64,000 nt of DNA from Arthrobacter sp. B2a2-09 (GTDB lineage: Bacteria > Actinomycetota > Actinomycetes > Actinomycetales > Micrococcaceae): contig NZ_JAMXIC010000009.1 of the NCBI RefSeq assembly GCF_027587375.1, positions 1 to 64,000 on the forward strand, read 5' to 3'. Shown one piece after another: positions 25,285 through 34,180 of this stretch (position 1 is the stretch's first letter; every line of letters starts with the position of its first letter). The position numbers and the translations under genes were made by a program. The notes beneath the pieces are model-generated. The model had not been told where the DNA came from, did no database searches, and was given only the letters and a program-made list of their open reading frames with translations.

Positions 25285-26475
25285 ATGTCCAAGGCAGCAA
25301 TCGACCTCGAGAATCTTCCATACGCCGACGGCGATTTCTATGGCTTTGAGCAATTGCTCACGGGCAAGGAGCAAGACCGGCTGGCTGAGATCCGGGCCTT
25401 CCTTTCCCGTGAGGTCAAGCCGATTGCCGTCGATTGCTGGAACCGTGGGGAGTTCCCCATGGACCTGATTCCCAAGCTGGCTGAGATTGACCTGGTCAGC
25501 CCGGTAAGGCGTCAAGGCTATTCCAACGTGTTCGCTGGCCTTGTCCATGCAGAGGCAACCCGCGCCGATGCCTCAATTGCCACGTTCATGGGCGTTCATG
25601 ACGGCTTGTTCACCGGTTCCATCGAAGCGTTGGCATCTCAAGAACAACAGGATGCCTGGCTGCCGGACATCTACTCCCTCAAGAAGATCGGCGCCTTTGG
25701 ACTCACTGAGCCCTTGGGCGGCTCGGACGTCGCAGGCGGCACCCGGACCACTGCGCTTCGCGACGGCAACAACTGGATCCTCAACGGGGCCAAGCGCTGG
25801 ATCGGCAACGCCACCTTCTCGGACTGGGTTGTGGTCTTCGCCCGCGACCTCGGCGACAATCAGGTCAAGGGTTTCCTGGTGGACACCAGCCTCCCCGGAT
25901 TCAAGGCCAGCAAGATCGAGAACAAGATTTCGCTGCGGACCGTTCAGAATGCCGATATCACCCTCGAAAACGTGGTGGTTCCGGACTTCTTCAAACTGGC
26001 GAATGCCAACAGCTTCAGGGACACCAACAAGGTCCTCAAAGTCACACGGCTTTCGGTCGCGTGGCAGGCTGTGGGCCAGCAGCTTGCGGCGTTCGACGTT
26101 GCCCGCCGCTACGCGGTCGAACGGATGCAGTTCGGGAGGCCCCTGGCTTCATTCCAATTGGTTCAGCAACAACTCGTGCAGATCCTGGGCAACACGGTCA
26201 GCTCCATGGGCATGATGGTCCGTCTCGCGCAGCTTGAGGATGCCGGTGTGGCCAAGGACGAGCAATCCGCGCTGGCGAAAGCCTTCACCACGGCACGCAT
26301 GCGCGAAAGCGTTGCCCTCGGCCGGGGCATCCTTGGCGGCAACGGCATTGTCACGGACTATGAGATGGCCAAGATCTTCGCCGACGCCGAGGCGATCTAC
26401 TCCTACGAGGGCACCCACGAAATCAACACCCTTGTCACGGGGCGGGCCATCACGGGGATTTCCGCCATCGTCTAG
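25285..26475 (+). CDS. Acyl-CoA dehydrogenase, glutaryl-CoA dehydrogenase-like
   Basis: 396 residues from ATG 25285, placed after GAAGGAG. An upstream ATG at 25270 would remove the ribosome-binding site. FAD-dependent. The FAD/substrate signature is FGLTEPLGGSDVAGG, and the catalytic Glu is in YSYEGTHEINTLVTGRAITG, the form typical of glutaryl-CoA dehydrogenases rather than medium-chain enzymes. It may act in lysine/tryptophan or related dicarboxyl-CoA degradation. It is controlled by the perfect palindrome just upstream. Its 3' 327 bp are overlapped antisense by the M23 peptidase frame. Confidence 0.92.
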   Translation: MSKAAIDLENLPYADGDFYGFEQLLTGKEQDRLAEIRAFLSREVKPIAVDCWNRGEFPMDLIPKLAEIDLVSPVRRQGYSNVFAGLVHAEATRADASIATFMGVHDGLFTGSIEALASQEQQDAWLPDIYSLKKIGAFGLTEPLGGSDVAGGTRTTALRDGNNWILNGAKRWIGNATFSDWVVVFARDLGDNQVKGFLVDTSLPGFKASKIENKISLRTVQNADITLENVVVPDFFKLANANSFRDTNKVLKVTRLSVAWQAVGQQLAAFDVARRYAVERMQFGRPLASFQLVQQQLVQILGNTVSSMGMMVRLAQLEDAGVAKDEQSALAKAFTTARMRESVALGRGILGGNGIVTDYEMAKIFADAEAIYSYEGTHEINTLVTGRAITGISAIV

Positions 26476-26985
26476 CGGCAGCAGCACGGAAGGCCGGAGA
26501 TCCGTGACCAAGGCAAGCGGGTTGACATAGTCCTCCCCGGACCGCAATCCCCAGTGAAGGCACGGGGATCCCGCGCAGTGGCCGGCCACCACGGCGCCGA
26601 TTGGCTGACCCTTGCCGACCAAGGCGCCCTGTTCGAGTTCGCTGTCTACGGGCTCAAAGCTGCTTCGTAGCCCGCCCCCGTGGTCGATGGTGATCACCGG
26701 CCGGTCCACCACGACGCCCACGAAGCTCACCGTGCCGTCGGCGGGGGCGGCGACCGGCGCGCCGTCGTCGGCTGCTTGCAAATCCACGCCGCGGTGCCCG
26801 CTCAACCACGGTTTGTCCGGAGGGTCGAAACCGCGCACGACGGCGGGCTTGGGGGAGAGTGGCCACGCCCAGTCCGGGCGGGTGCCGGACGGGGTGGTTG
26901 CGCCCGGCGGTGGCGACGCAACGGCCGGCGCCGCGCCCAGGGCAAGGACCAAAAGAACGTAGGCCAGAAGATGTTCAGTTCTCAT
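26149..26985 (-). CDS. M23-family (LytM) peptidase-like protein with unusual antisense C-terminal extension
   Basis: The signal peptide (about 1-24, ends AAPAVASPPP) and LytM domain (about 40-160) are clear. GHRGVDLQA gives the HxxxD zinc ligands, and CLHWG stands where the HxH motif is expected, with the first His replaced by Cys, so activity is doubtful. The domain ends near RPSVLLPLD, where such proteins commonly stop. No stop occurs in frame, so translation continues about 100 residues across the 3' end of the convergent dehydrogenase gene to 26149. A one-base shift would meet TAG immediately after LLPL. Either a frame error or a genuine read-through overlap. Only residues 1-170 are confidently protein-like. 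Confidence 0.7.
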   Translation of the reverse strand: MRTEHLLAYVLLVLALGAAPAVASPPPGATTPSGTRPDWAWPLSPKPAVVRGFDPPDKPWLSGHRGVDLQAADDGAPVAAPADGTVSFVGVVVDRPVITIDHGGGLRSSFEPVDSELEQGALVGKGQPIGAVVAGHCAGSPCLHWGLRSGEDYVNPLALVTDLRPSVLLPLDDGGNPRDGPPRDKGVDFVGALVGVDRLGVGEDLGHLIVRDNAVAAKDAPAEGNAFAHACRGEGFRQRGLLVLGHTGILKLRETDHHAHGADRVAQDLHELLLNQLE

Positions 26986-27420
26986 GGAACAAGCCTTGGT
27001 TGGCGGTGTACGTCCCGAAAGCCGCCAGTTCGGCTATGTGGAAAAAGGGGCGGGAAATCTGCCGACGGACGGAGCCTGAACCGGGAGGGTTTACGGTCAT
27101 GAGGCTGAAGGCGCTGTAGTACACTTGGTGGAGCAGTTTGCTGTGCCCTCAAGCTTGTTCAGAAGCGCTTCTCATTCAGTTGCGCGGGGGTCCCAGGCTG
27201 ACTACGCGTATCCAACCCTCCAACTGCGAATCCCCGCGGATTCAATGCTGCGGAGGATTGTGCCTCTTGCGGTCCGGCGAGTCATTGGCCGGATGAGAAG
27301 CGCAATGGATGCCAGGAGCCAAAGCCCGTTCGGGTCCGGCTAAACAACCGTCAACTATTGGCAGGGTAAGAGCGGCCCGTGTGGCTCTCTCATGAATGAC
27401 CTGCCGGAAGGAGCGTCGGC
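26986..27420 (+). other. 435-bp intergenic region: rpsB leader
   Basis: I see no convincing gene here; an open frame at 27125-27343 has no ribosome-binding site and low-complexity basic composition. The region should hold the rpsB promoter and a long 5' leader. AGAAGCGCTTCT at 27161-27172 is a perfect 12-bp palindrome. Ribosomal protein S2 leaders are often autoregulated, but I could not fold a known S2-binding structure by eye. Confidence 0.4.
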
Positions 27421-28308
27421 ATGCCCGTCGTAACTATGCGCCAGCTGCTTGACAGCGGCGTCCACTTTGGACACCAGACCCGTCGTTGGAACCCGAAGAT
27501 GAAGCGATTTATCTTCACGGAGCGCAACGGCATTTACATCATTGACCTTCAGCAGTCGCTGTCCTACATCGACCGCGCTTTCGAGTTCGTCAAGGCCACT
27601 GTCGCCCACGGCGGCACCGTCCTGTTCGTCGGCACCAAGAAGCAGGCTCAGGAAGCAATTGCTGAGCAGGCTACCCGTGTTGGCCAGCCGTACGTCAACC
27701 AGCGTTGGTTGGGCGGTATGCTCACCAACTTCCAGACCGTCGCCAAGCGCATCCAGCGCATGAAGGAACTCGAAGAGATCAACTTCGAGGACGTCGCAGG
27801 CTCCGGTTACACCAAGAAGGAGCTCCTGCTCCTCAAGCGTGAACTCACCAAGCTGGAAACCAACCTCGGTGGTATCCGCAACCTGACCAAGGCTCCTTCC
27901 GTTCTGTGGGTTGTTGACACGAAGAAGGAACACCTGGCTGTTGACGAAGCCAAGAAGCTGAACATCCCGGTTGTTGCCATCCTGGACACCAACTGCGACC
28001 CCGACGAAGTTGACTTCCCGATCCCGGGTAACGACGACGCCATCCGCTCCGTAAACCTGCTGACCCGCGTGGTTGCCGACGCCGTTGCTGAGGGCCTCAT
28101 CGCCCGTAACCAGCGCGCAACCGGTGCTGCAGAGGCCCCGGAAGAGCCGCTGGCTGAGTGGGAGCGCGAGCTCCTCGAAGGCAGCAAGGCCGAAGCGGCT
28201 GAAGCTCCGGCAGCCGAAGCCGCTGAAGCTCCGGTTGCGGAAGCTGTCGAAGCCCCGGCCGCCGAGGCCACCGAAGCTGCTGCTGGCGAAGCCGAAGCAG
28301 ACAAGTAA
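27421..28308 (+). CDS. rpsB: 30S ribosomal protein S2
   Basis: 295 residues. The start [28 protein letters not shown] is the usual S2 N-terminus, and family motifs [19 protein letters not shown] and [14 protein letters not shown] are present. The last 60 residues are an Ala/Glu/Pro-rich acidic tail (repeats like AAEAPAAEA), an extension common in Micrococcaceae and probably disordered. GGAAGGAG precedes the ATG. First gene of the conserved rpsB-tsf-pyrH-frr-cdsA cluster. Confidence 0.97.
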   Translation: MPVVTMRQLLDSGVHFGHQTRRWNPKMKRFIFTERNGIYIIDLQQSLSYIDRAFEFVKATVAHGGTVLFVGTKKQAQEAIAEQATRVGQPYVNQRWLGGMLTNFQTVAKRIQRMKELEEINFEDVAGSGYTKKELLLLKRELTKLETNLGGIRNLTKAPSVLWVVDTKKEHLAVDEAKKLNIPVVAILDTNCDPDEVDFPIPGNDDAIRSVNLLTRVVADAVAEGLIARNQRATGAAEAPEEPLAEWERELLEGSKAEAAEAPAAEAAEAPVAEAVEAPAAEATEAAAGEAEADK

Positions 28309-28349
28309 ATCCGGACCTTTCCTGCGCCGGATTTCGGTGCGGGGAGCTA

Positions 28350-28392
28350 CTGACAGGATGGCGGCCCACTTGGTGGGCTGCCGTCCTGTCAG
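28350..28392 (+). promoter_or_regulatory. Long hairpin between rpsB and tsf
   Basis: Two 20-nt arms starting CTGACAGGAT and ending TCCTGTCAG pair over their full length with two G-U pairs and a 3-nt loop. No T-tract follows (next bases TCCGTAAAC). It is more likely a processing or attenuation element that lowers tsf relative to rpsB, or protects the rpsB transcript end, than a full terminator. Confidence 0.6.
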
Positions 28393-28429
28393 TCCGTAAA
28401 CACATAAATTTCTAGACAGAGGGGTTCAC

Positions 28430-29266
28430 ATGGCGAACTACACTGCTGCTGACATCAAGGCCCTGCGCGAGCGCACCGGCGCCGGCATGATGGACGTCAA
28501 GAAGGCTCTTGACGAGGCCAACGGCGACGCCGAGAAGGCCATCGAGATCATCCGCATCAAGGGCCTCAAGGGCGCTACCAAGCGTGAAGGCCGCTCCACC
28601 GCCGAAGGCCTGGTTGCAGCCAAGGTCACCGGCGGCGTTGGAGTAATGATCGAGGTCAACTGCGAGACCGACTTCGTCGCCAAGGCTGACAAGTTCATCC
28701 AGCTGGCCGACAAGGTCCTGACAGTCGCCGTCGAGTCCGGCGCTGCCGACCTCGAGACCCTGCTGGCCATCGACGTCGACGGCAAGCCCCTTTCCGAGGT
28801 TGTCGTCGAAGAAGGCGCCGTTCTCGGCGAAAAGGTTGTTGTCCGCCGTATTGCCCGCATTGAAGGCGGCACGGTTGACGCTTACCTGCACAAGACCTCC
28901 AAGGACCTCCCGGCCCAGGTCGGCGTCCTCTTCGCCGTTGAGGGCGAGGGCGACGCCGCTGCTACCGCAGCCCACGACGTCGCTGTCCACGTTGCAGCCA
29001 TGGCCCCGAACTACCTGAGCCGCGAAGACGTCCCGGCCGAACTGGTCGAGTCCGAGCGCCGCATCGCCGAAGAGACCGCCAAGGCCGAAGGCAAGCCGGA
29101 AGCCGCTCTCACCAAGATCGTTGAAGGCCGCGTCACGGGCTTCTACAAGGGCGAAGTTCTCTTGGACCAGGCATTCGCCAAGGACTCCAAGAAGACCGTT
29201 GCACAGGTTCTCGAAGAGGCCGGCGTCAAGGCAACTGCAGTTGCCCGTTTCCGCGTCGGAAACTAG
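28430..29266 (+). CDS. tsf: Elongation factor Ts
   Basis: 278 residues. Nucleotide exchange factor for EF-Tu. The N-terminal UBA-like domain ([24 protein letters not shown]) and core signature TDFVAK are present, and the length is normal. AGACAGAGGGG precedes the ATG. It is separated from rpsB by a strong hairpin and followed by a terminator, so its transcript is probably rpsB-tsf with partial attenuation. Confidence 0.97.
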   Translation: MANYTAADIKALRERTGAGMMDVKKALDEANGDAEKAIEIIRIKGLKGATKREGRSTAEGLVAAKVTGGVGVMIEVNCETDFVAKADKFIQLADKVLTVAVESGAADLETLLAIDVDGKPLSEVVVEEGAVLGEKVVVRRIARIEGGTVDAYLHKTSKDLPAQVGVLFAVEGEGDAAATAAHDVAVHVAAMAPNYLSREDVPAELVESERRIAEETAKAEGKPEAALTKIVEGRVTGFYKGEVLLDQAFAKDSKKTVAQVLEEAGVKATAVARFRVGN

Positions 29267-29276
29267 TTAGACATAC

Positions 29277-29310
29277 AAAAGGGGTGGTCACTTCGGTGGC
29301 CGCCCCTTTT
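29277..29310 (+). terminator. Terminator after tsf
   Basis: Arms AAAAGGGGTGGTCAC and GTGGCCGCCCCTTTT with a TTCG tetraloop and a T-run. Confidence 0.88.
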
Positions 29311-29412
29311 GCATGCAACGGCAGGCCCACACCGGGTGCATCTACAGCCGGCAGCTTTCTGCCCGGCCCCCAGCAAGATAATCTAGCCAGAGTCCACAAA
29401 CGGGAAGGCACC

Positions 29413-30150
29413 ATGGAAACCGAGAACACTGCAATCCATCCGGAGAAGACCCGTCGTCGTGTGCTGCTGAAGCTGTCCGGCGAGGTCATCGGCGGCGGAA
29501 AGCTGGGTGTGGACCCGGAAACCGTCCGCGCTATCGCCAAGCAAATCGCCGCAGCTGTTTCCGAGGTCGAGGTGGCAATCGTCGTCGGCGGCGGTAACTT
29601 CTTCCGCGGCGCCGAACTGTCCCAGAGCGGCATGGACCGCTCCCGCGCCGACTACATGGGCATGCTCGGCACAGTCATGAACTGCCTCGCGCTGCAGGAC
29701 TTCCTGGAGCAAGCGGGCGTCGAGACCCGCGTCCAGAGCGCCATCACCATGGGACAGGTAGCCGAGGCCTACATTCCGCGCCGTGCCATCCGCCACATGG
29801 AGAAGGGGCGCGTGGTCATCTTCGGTGCAGGCGCAGGTCTTCCGTACTTCTCCACCGACACCGTGGCCGCCCAGCGGGCGCTCGAAGTGCACGCCGACGT
29901 CGTTCTCATGGCAAAGAGCGGTGTGGACGGCGTGTACACCGCGGACCCCAAGAAGGATCCCACAGCCGAGAAGCTCGAAAGGCTCAGCTACGACGAGGCC
30001 CTGCGCCGTGACATCCGCGTCATGGACCAGACCGCCATGACCATGTGCAAGGACAACGATTTGTCCATGGTTGTCTTCGGCATGGAAGGCGAAGGGAACG
30101 TCACCCGGGCCATCCTCGGCGAAAAGCTGGGCACCCTGGTCACTCCCTAG
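29413..30150 (+). CDS. pyrH: UMP kinase
   Basis: 245 residues from ATG 29413 (GGGAAGG upstream); the in-frame extension further upstream overlaps the tsf terminator and is not coding. Phosphorylates UMP to UDP with ATP. Motifs [23 protein letters not shown] and [19 protein letters not shown] mark the amino-acid-kinase fold. It is hexameric in known relatives. It lies after the tsf terminator, so it likely has its own promoter. Confidence 0.97.
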   Translation: METENTAIHPEKTRRRVLLKLSGEVIGGGKLGVDPETVRAIAKQIAAAVSEVEVAIVVGGGNFFRGAELSQSGMDRSRADYMGMLGTVMNCLALQDFLEQAGVETRVQSAITMGQVAEAYIPRRAIRHMEKGRVVIFGAGAGLPYFSTDTVAAQRALEVHADVVLMAKSGVDGVYTADPKKDPTAEKLERLSYDEALRRDIRVMDQTAMTMCKDNDLSMVVFGMEGEGNVTRAILGEKLGTLVTP

Positions 30151-30176
30151 CAAGGGCTAGGATATTTCTAGGACTC

Positions 30177-30196
30177 TTCCGCCCGCAGGGGCGGAA
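30177..30196 (+). terminator. Short GC hairpin between pyrH and frr
   Basis: 8-bp arms TTCCGCCC and GGGCGGAA, loop GCAG, followed by ATTTATT. Probably a weak terminator or attenuator, leaving some read-through into frr. Confidence 0.55.
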
Positions 30197-30252
30197 ATTT
30201 ATTGTGCATTGCGGCCCGTGGACCGGGGCGCGACTATTTCTGAGGAGAAACC

Positions 30253-30810
30253 GTGATCGAAGAAACCTTGCTCGAAGCCGGGGAAAAGATGGACAAGGCG
30301 GTCGAGGTAGCCAAGGAGGATTTCGCGTCGATCCGTACCGGTCGCGCGAACCCCGGACTCTACAACAAGGTGATCGTGGAATACTACGGCACCCCCACAC
30401 CGCTGCAGCAGCTGGCTTCCTTCGCTATTCCGGACGCCAGGACCATCCTGATCACGCCCTTTGACAAGACCTCAATGCGCGACATCGAAAGGGCCCTGAG
30501 CGATTCCGAGGTAGGCGCCAATCCGTCCAACGACGGCAACGTCATCCGGATCACCATCCCGGAACTCACCCAGGAACGGCGCAAGGAATACGTCAAGATC
30601 GTCAAAGGCAAGGGTGAGGACGCCAAGGTCAGCATCCGAAGCATCCGGCGCAAGGCCAAGGACTCCCTGGACAAGCTCGTCAAAGACGGCGAAGCCGGCG
30701 AAGACGAGGGTGCCCGCGGCGAAAAGGAACTCGACGCCATCACCAAGGCACACGTCGATGGTATCGACGAGCTCCTCAAGCGCAAGGAAGCCGAGCTGCT
30801 CGAGGTCTGA
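30253..30810 (+). CDS. frr: Ribosome recycling factor
   Basis: 185 residues, the standard length. Splits post-termination ribosomes with EF-G. MIEETLLEAGEKMDKAVEVAKEDFASIRTGRANPGLY is the conserved N-terminus; the C-terminal helix ends DELLKRKEAELLEV. GAGGAG precedes the GTG. The last base of its TGA is the first base of the cdsA ATG, so the two are coupled. Confidence 0.97.
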   Translation: MIEETLLEAGEKMDKAVEVAKEDFASIRTGRANPGLYNKVIVEYYGTPTPLQQLASFAIPDARTILITPFDKTSMRDIERALSDSEVGANPSNDGNVIRITIPELTQERRKEYVKIVKGKGEDAKVSIRSIRRKAKDSLDKLVKDGEAGEDEGARGEKELDAITKAHVDGIDELLKRKEAELLEV

Positions 30811-31733
30811 TGAGCGAGGCTGAGCCGGCGCCCGCGCAGGGAATTCCCACCCGCGCCAGGCGCCAACGAGGCAACCCGACGCCCAAGGCCGGCCGGAATC
30901 TTCCGGCCGCCATCGGCGTCGGGCTCGCCATGCTCTTTGCCGTTCTCGGCGGGCTGCTGTTCCTGCCGCTGGGGTTCGTCCTCCTGACCACCGCGTTCGC
31001 GGTTCTCGGTGTATGGGAAATTTTCCGTGCGCTCGAAGGCCAGGGCACCCGGATGCCGATCATCCCTGTGCTGACCGGTACCGTGGCGATGCCGCTGGCC
31101 GCCTATTTCGGTGGCACCGAAAGCCTGCTCTTCGCGATGGTGCTTAGCAGCACGGCCGTCCTGCTCTGGCGTTCCCTTGAAAGCGCCGCCGGAGCTCCCC
31201 GCAGCGTCTTCTCCGGAATCTTCACCCTTGCCTGGGTGCCTTTCCTGATCAGCTTTGCCATCTTGCCCCTCCATGCCAGCGGGGGCGCGACGACGGCGGG
31301 TCCCTGGCCCGCCGGGCAGGTTCCGGCGGGTGCCTGGCAGATCGCCGTGATGCTGTTGCTGGTGGTGTCCAACGATACTTTCGGGTACCTCGTAGGGGCA
31401 CTGTTCGGCAAGCATCCGATGGCTCCCAAGATCAGCCCCAAAAAGACCTGGGAAGGGTTCGCTGGCTCGGTGGCAGGTGCCATGGTCATCGGGATCCTCG
31501 CCAGCATCTTCGTCCTGGATAGGCCGTGGTGGGTCGGCGTGGTGCTTGCCGTAGGCATGGTGGCCGCGGCTACCGCCGGTGACCTTGCGGAGTCCATGGT
31601 CAAACGGGAACTTGGCGTCAAGGACATGAGCAGCATCCTGCCCGGACACGGCGGGGTCATGGACCGCCTCGACTCGATCGTCTTCGCGGCTCCGGCAGCA
31701 TTTATTCTTTTCGCGCTGTTGAGCGGCGCCTGA
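30810..31733 (+). CDS. cdsA: Phosphatidate cytidylyltransferase (CDP-diglyceride synthase)
   Basis: 307 residues. Makes CDP-diacylglycerol, the precursor used by the CDP-alcohol phosphatidyltransferases, including the one at 17770. A basic Ala/Arg/Pro cytoplasmic N-terminus precedes about eight TM segments. The CDS signature is KRELGVKDMSSILPGHGGVM with the following DRLDS. Overlaps frr by 1 bp. Confidence 0.95.
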   Translation: MSEAEPAPAQGIPTRARRQRGNPTPKAGRNLPAAIGVGLAMLFAVLGGLLFLPLGFVLLTTAFAVLGVWEIFRALEGQGTRMPIIPVLTGTVAMPLAAYFGGTESLLFAMVLSSTAVLLWRSLESAAGAPRSVFSGIFTLAWVPFLISFAILPLHASGGATTAGPWPAGQVPAGAWQIAVMLLLVVSNDTFGYLVGALFGKHPMAPKISPKKTWEGFAGSVAGAMVIGILASIFVLDRPWWVGVVLAVGMVAAATAGDLAESMVKRELGVKDMSSILPGHGGVMDRLDSIVFAAPAAFILFALLSGA

Positions 31734-31754
31734 CAACCACCCAGAAGGAAAGCA

Positions 31755-32339
31755 GTGGCAGTGGACATTCGTCGCCAGATCCCCGCAGCATTTGAGCGCG
31801 TGGCGCACAGCAAGTACGGCTACAACGCAAAGCAAGTCGACCAGTTTTTCCAGCGCGCCCGGTTGTCGTTTGAAAACAGGGCCGAATCATCGGAGAAAAT
31901 CGGCAGCAGCGATGTCCGTGCGGTTTCGTTTGATCCTGTCAAGGGCGGCTACGACGCCACCGCTGTGGACGCCGCATTGGACCGCCTCGAAGATGCCTTC
32001 GCCCGACGCGAACGTGACGAGCTGATAGCAGCCGAAGGGGAGGAAGCCTGGTTGCTGAAGATAGGCAAACTTTCCGGAGTGCTGCGCGGCCGTTTGCACC
32101 GACCTGATGGCGAACGTTTCCGCCGGCCGGACAAGAACCGTGCGCGCAGCTACAACATCGCCGAGGTAGATGCCTTGTGCGTCTCCCTGATCGGTTATCT
32201 GGAAAACGACAAACCGTTGAGCGTCGACAACGTCCGCCGAGCCGCTTTCTCCGAGGCCCGCGGGCACGACGGCTACGAAGAGGCGCAGGTTGATGCCTTC
32301 CTGGACCGGGTGGTCGAACTCATGGCGGCCATCGACTAG
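31755..32339 (+). CDS. DivIVA-domain repeat protein
   Basis: 194 residues with three copies of a DivIVA-like motif: YGYNAKQVDQFFQRAR (about 21-36), GGYDATAVDAALDRLEDAF (about 63-81) and HDGYEEAQVDAFLDRVVELM near the C-terminus. Charged helical linkers lie between them. DivIVA domains bind curved membrane at poles and septa; here the tandem short motifs without the long coiled coil of Wag31 suggest a smaller polar or septal adaptor. The GTG start follows AGAAGGAAAG. It ends 9 bp from the convergent symporter gene. Confidence 0.85.
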   Translation: MAVDIRRQIPAAFERVAHSKYGYNAKQVDQFFQRARLSFENRAESSEKIGSSDVRAVSFDPVKGGYDATAVDAALDRLEDAFARRERDELIAAEGEEAWLLKIGKLSGVLRGRLHRPDGERFRRPDKNRARSYNIAEVDALCVSLIGYLENDKPLSVDNVRRAAFSEARGHDGYEEAQVDAFLDRVVELMAAID

Positions 32340-32348
32340 CAAACTCCC

Positions 32349-33821
32349 TCAGCGGAGCCGCCGTTCCGTGGCCACCGGCCGTTCCGGGACGTGAAGCCTG
32401 GTCATCAGCCGGGTCACGGTCCCGGGGACCCGGTGTTTCGTGGCCCGGGAGACCAGCACCATCACGCCAAACGCGGTTGGCACTGTCCAAGCCGCGGGCT
32501 GGGCAAGCCATCCGGGCGCAGCGGAACCGATGATCGTGCTTGATACCAGGGCACCCCCGCAGAGTACGGCACCCGTCAGCATGCCGGCAATCGCGCCTGT
32601 GTCGCTCAGGCCACGCCACCAAATGCCCAGCAGCAGGACGGGACAAATGGTGGACGCCGTGAAAGCGAACACCAGCCCTACACTGCCGGCCAGGGCCATC
32701 GAATCCGTGGTGAACGCAAAAGCCAAGGGGACGACGGCGGCCAGGAGGGCGGCCGCCCGGAATCCCCGCACGCTCCCGCCAAGAAGGTCCTGGCTGATGA
32801 CGCCGGCCAGCGAAACCACCAATCCCGACGTCGTCGAGAGGAAAGCAGCAAAGGCACCGGCAACGACCAACGCCGACAGCAGATCGCCGGGCACCCCGCC
32901 CAGCAGCTTTCCAGGCAGCAGAAGGACCAGGGCGTCGGGCCGTCCGTTGCGTGCAAGCTCAGGTGCGAAGACCCGACCTAGCAGGCCGGACGCCGTCGGG
33001 AATAAATAGAAGACTGATAACAGGCCCAGCACGATAAGGGTGGTCCGGCGTGCCGATTGGCCGTCCGGGTTGGTGTAGAAGCGGACAAGGACGTGGGGGA
33101 GTCCCAGCGTTCCGAAAAGCAGCGCCACCAAGAGCGAGACAGTCTGGTAAAGCCCGGCTGCGGGAAGGCCCGTGGGATTGCTGGATGCCTCCGCCAGGAC
33201 CGGTGAGCCGCCGCCCGTCTGGTTCAGCAGGAGGAACACGACAGGCACGGCCAAAGCCGTTAACTTGAGCCAGTATTGGAAAGCCTGGACGAAGGTGATG
33301 GAACGCATCCCGCCGGCCACTACCGTCACGCAGACCACCGCGACCACCGCGATGGAGCCCACCCACGAAGGCAATCCTGTGCTGATCCGGATGGTGAGCC
33401 CGGCACCTTGAAGCTGCGGCACGATATAGAGCCACCCGACAGCAACCACCACGAGGCTCGTGACGCGGCGCACGGCTTTCGACTCGAGCCTGGCCTCCGT
33501 GAAATCCGGGATCGTGTAGGCACCCGATCGGCGCAAGGGGGCAGCCACGAACAGCAATAGCATCAAGTAGCCGGCCGTGTAGCCCACGGGGAACCAGAGG
33601 GCGTCCGTTCCGGTCAGCAGGATCAGCCCCGCGACACCCAGGAAACTCGCTGCTGACAGGTATTCGCCGCCGATCGCCGAGGCATTCCACCACGGCCGGA
33701 CAGTGCGCGATGCCACATAAAAGTCGCCCGTGGTGCGCGAAATGCGCACGCCGTAGAAGCCGATCGCCGCCGTCGCGAGCGCCACACCCAGGAAAGCCGC
33801 GAGCCCTACGGCGGGATTCAT
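32349..33821 (-). CDS. Sodium/solute symporter (SSS family, acetate/monocarboxylate-like)
   Basis: 490 residues, 13 or so TM segments. Motifs of the SSS family are seen in VASRTVRPWWNASAIGGEYLSAAS and GLPHVLVRFYTNPDG, close to the ActP sequences of the 36617 gene. Acetate, pyruvate or propionate uptake with Na+ is the best guess. It overlaps the upstream DUF485 gene by 4 bp (ATGA) and is the last gene of a minus-strand group: kinase, regulator, DUF485 protein, symporter. Confidence 0.88.
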   Translation of the reverse strand: MNPAVGLAAFLGVALATAAIGFYGVRISRTTGDFYVASRTVRPWWNASAIGGEYLSAASFLGVAGLILLTGTDALWFPVGYTAGYLMLLLFVAAPLRRSGAYTIPDFTEARLESKAVRRVTSLVVVAVGWLYIVPQLQGAGLTIRISTGLPSWVGSIAVVAVVCVTVVAGGMRSITFVQAFQYWLKLTALAVPVVFLLLNQTGGGSPVLAEASSNPTGLPAAGLYQTVSLLVALLFGTLGLPHVLVRFYTNPDGQSARRTTLIVLGLLSVFYLFPTASGLLGRVFAPELARNGRPDALVLLLPGKLLGGVPGDLLSALVVAGAFAAFLSTTSGLVVSLAGVISQDLLGGSVRGFRAAALLAAVVPLAFAFTTDSMALAGSVGLVFAFTASTICPVLLLGIWWRGLSDTGAIAGMLTGAVLCGGALVSSTIIGSAAPGWLAQPAAWTVPTAFGVMVLVSRATKHRVPGTVTRLMTRLHVPERPVATERRLR

Positions 33822-34180
33822 TTATCCTCCACAAGATCACGGTAACGGGCTTCGTTCCTTGCCGCCGAGCGGTTGTACAGCCATGCGCTCAGACCGATCA
33901 CCGGGTATAGCGCCGCTCCGAGGATGATCCAATTTACCGGGATGCCGAATATCCGCATCTTCGCGAGCTCAGGGACCAGCGCCACCATGGAACCGTAGGC
34001 GGCCAGCACCAGCAGGAATCCGGAAGCCACCACCACAGCTAGGCGCAATTGCGAACGGATGAGTGACCGGACGAAGACCTGCCCGACGTCGGAGTCCTCG
34101 GCAGCCTCGCGCGAATGGTATGGACGCTTCGGAGCTATCCTGGCAGCCGGCTGCGGGGCCGTGACCCTGACCCGGGTCAT
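33818..34180 (-). CDS. DUF485-like two-TM partner of the symporter
   Basis: 120 residues from ATG 34180, which overlaps the TGA of the response regulator by 4 bp. The hydrophilic N-terminus (about 1-45) is followed by two TM segments (about 48-70 and 82-105) with VNWIILGAALYPVIGLSAWLYNRSA. A small two-TM protein precedes the acetate permease in many bacteria (YjcH with ActP). It also overlaps the symporter by 4 bp, so regulator, DUF485 and symporter are tightly coupled. Confidence 0.78.
   Translation of the reverse strand: MTRVRVTAPQPAARIAPKRPYHSREAAEDSDVGQVFVRSLIRSQLRLAVVVASGFLLVLAAYGSMVALVPELAKMRIFGIPVNWIILGAALYPVIGLSAWLYNRSAARNEARYRDLVEDK

Noticed and set aside
27125..27343. 72-codon frame upstream of rpsB
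   Set aside because: No ribosome-binding site, no leaderless box and no recognisable protein features; more likely rpsB leader.
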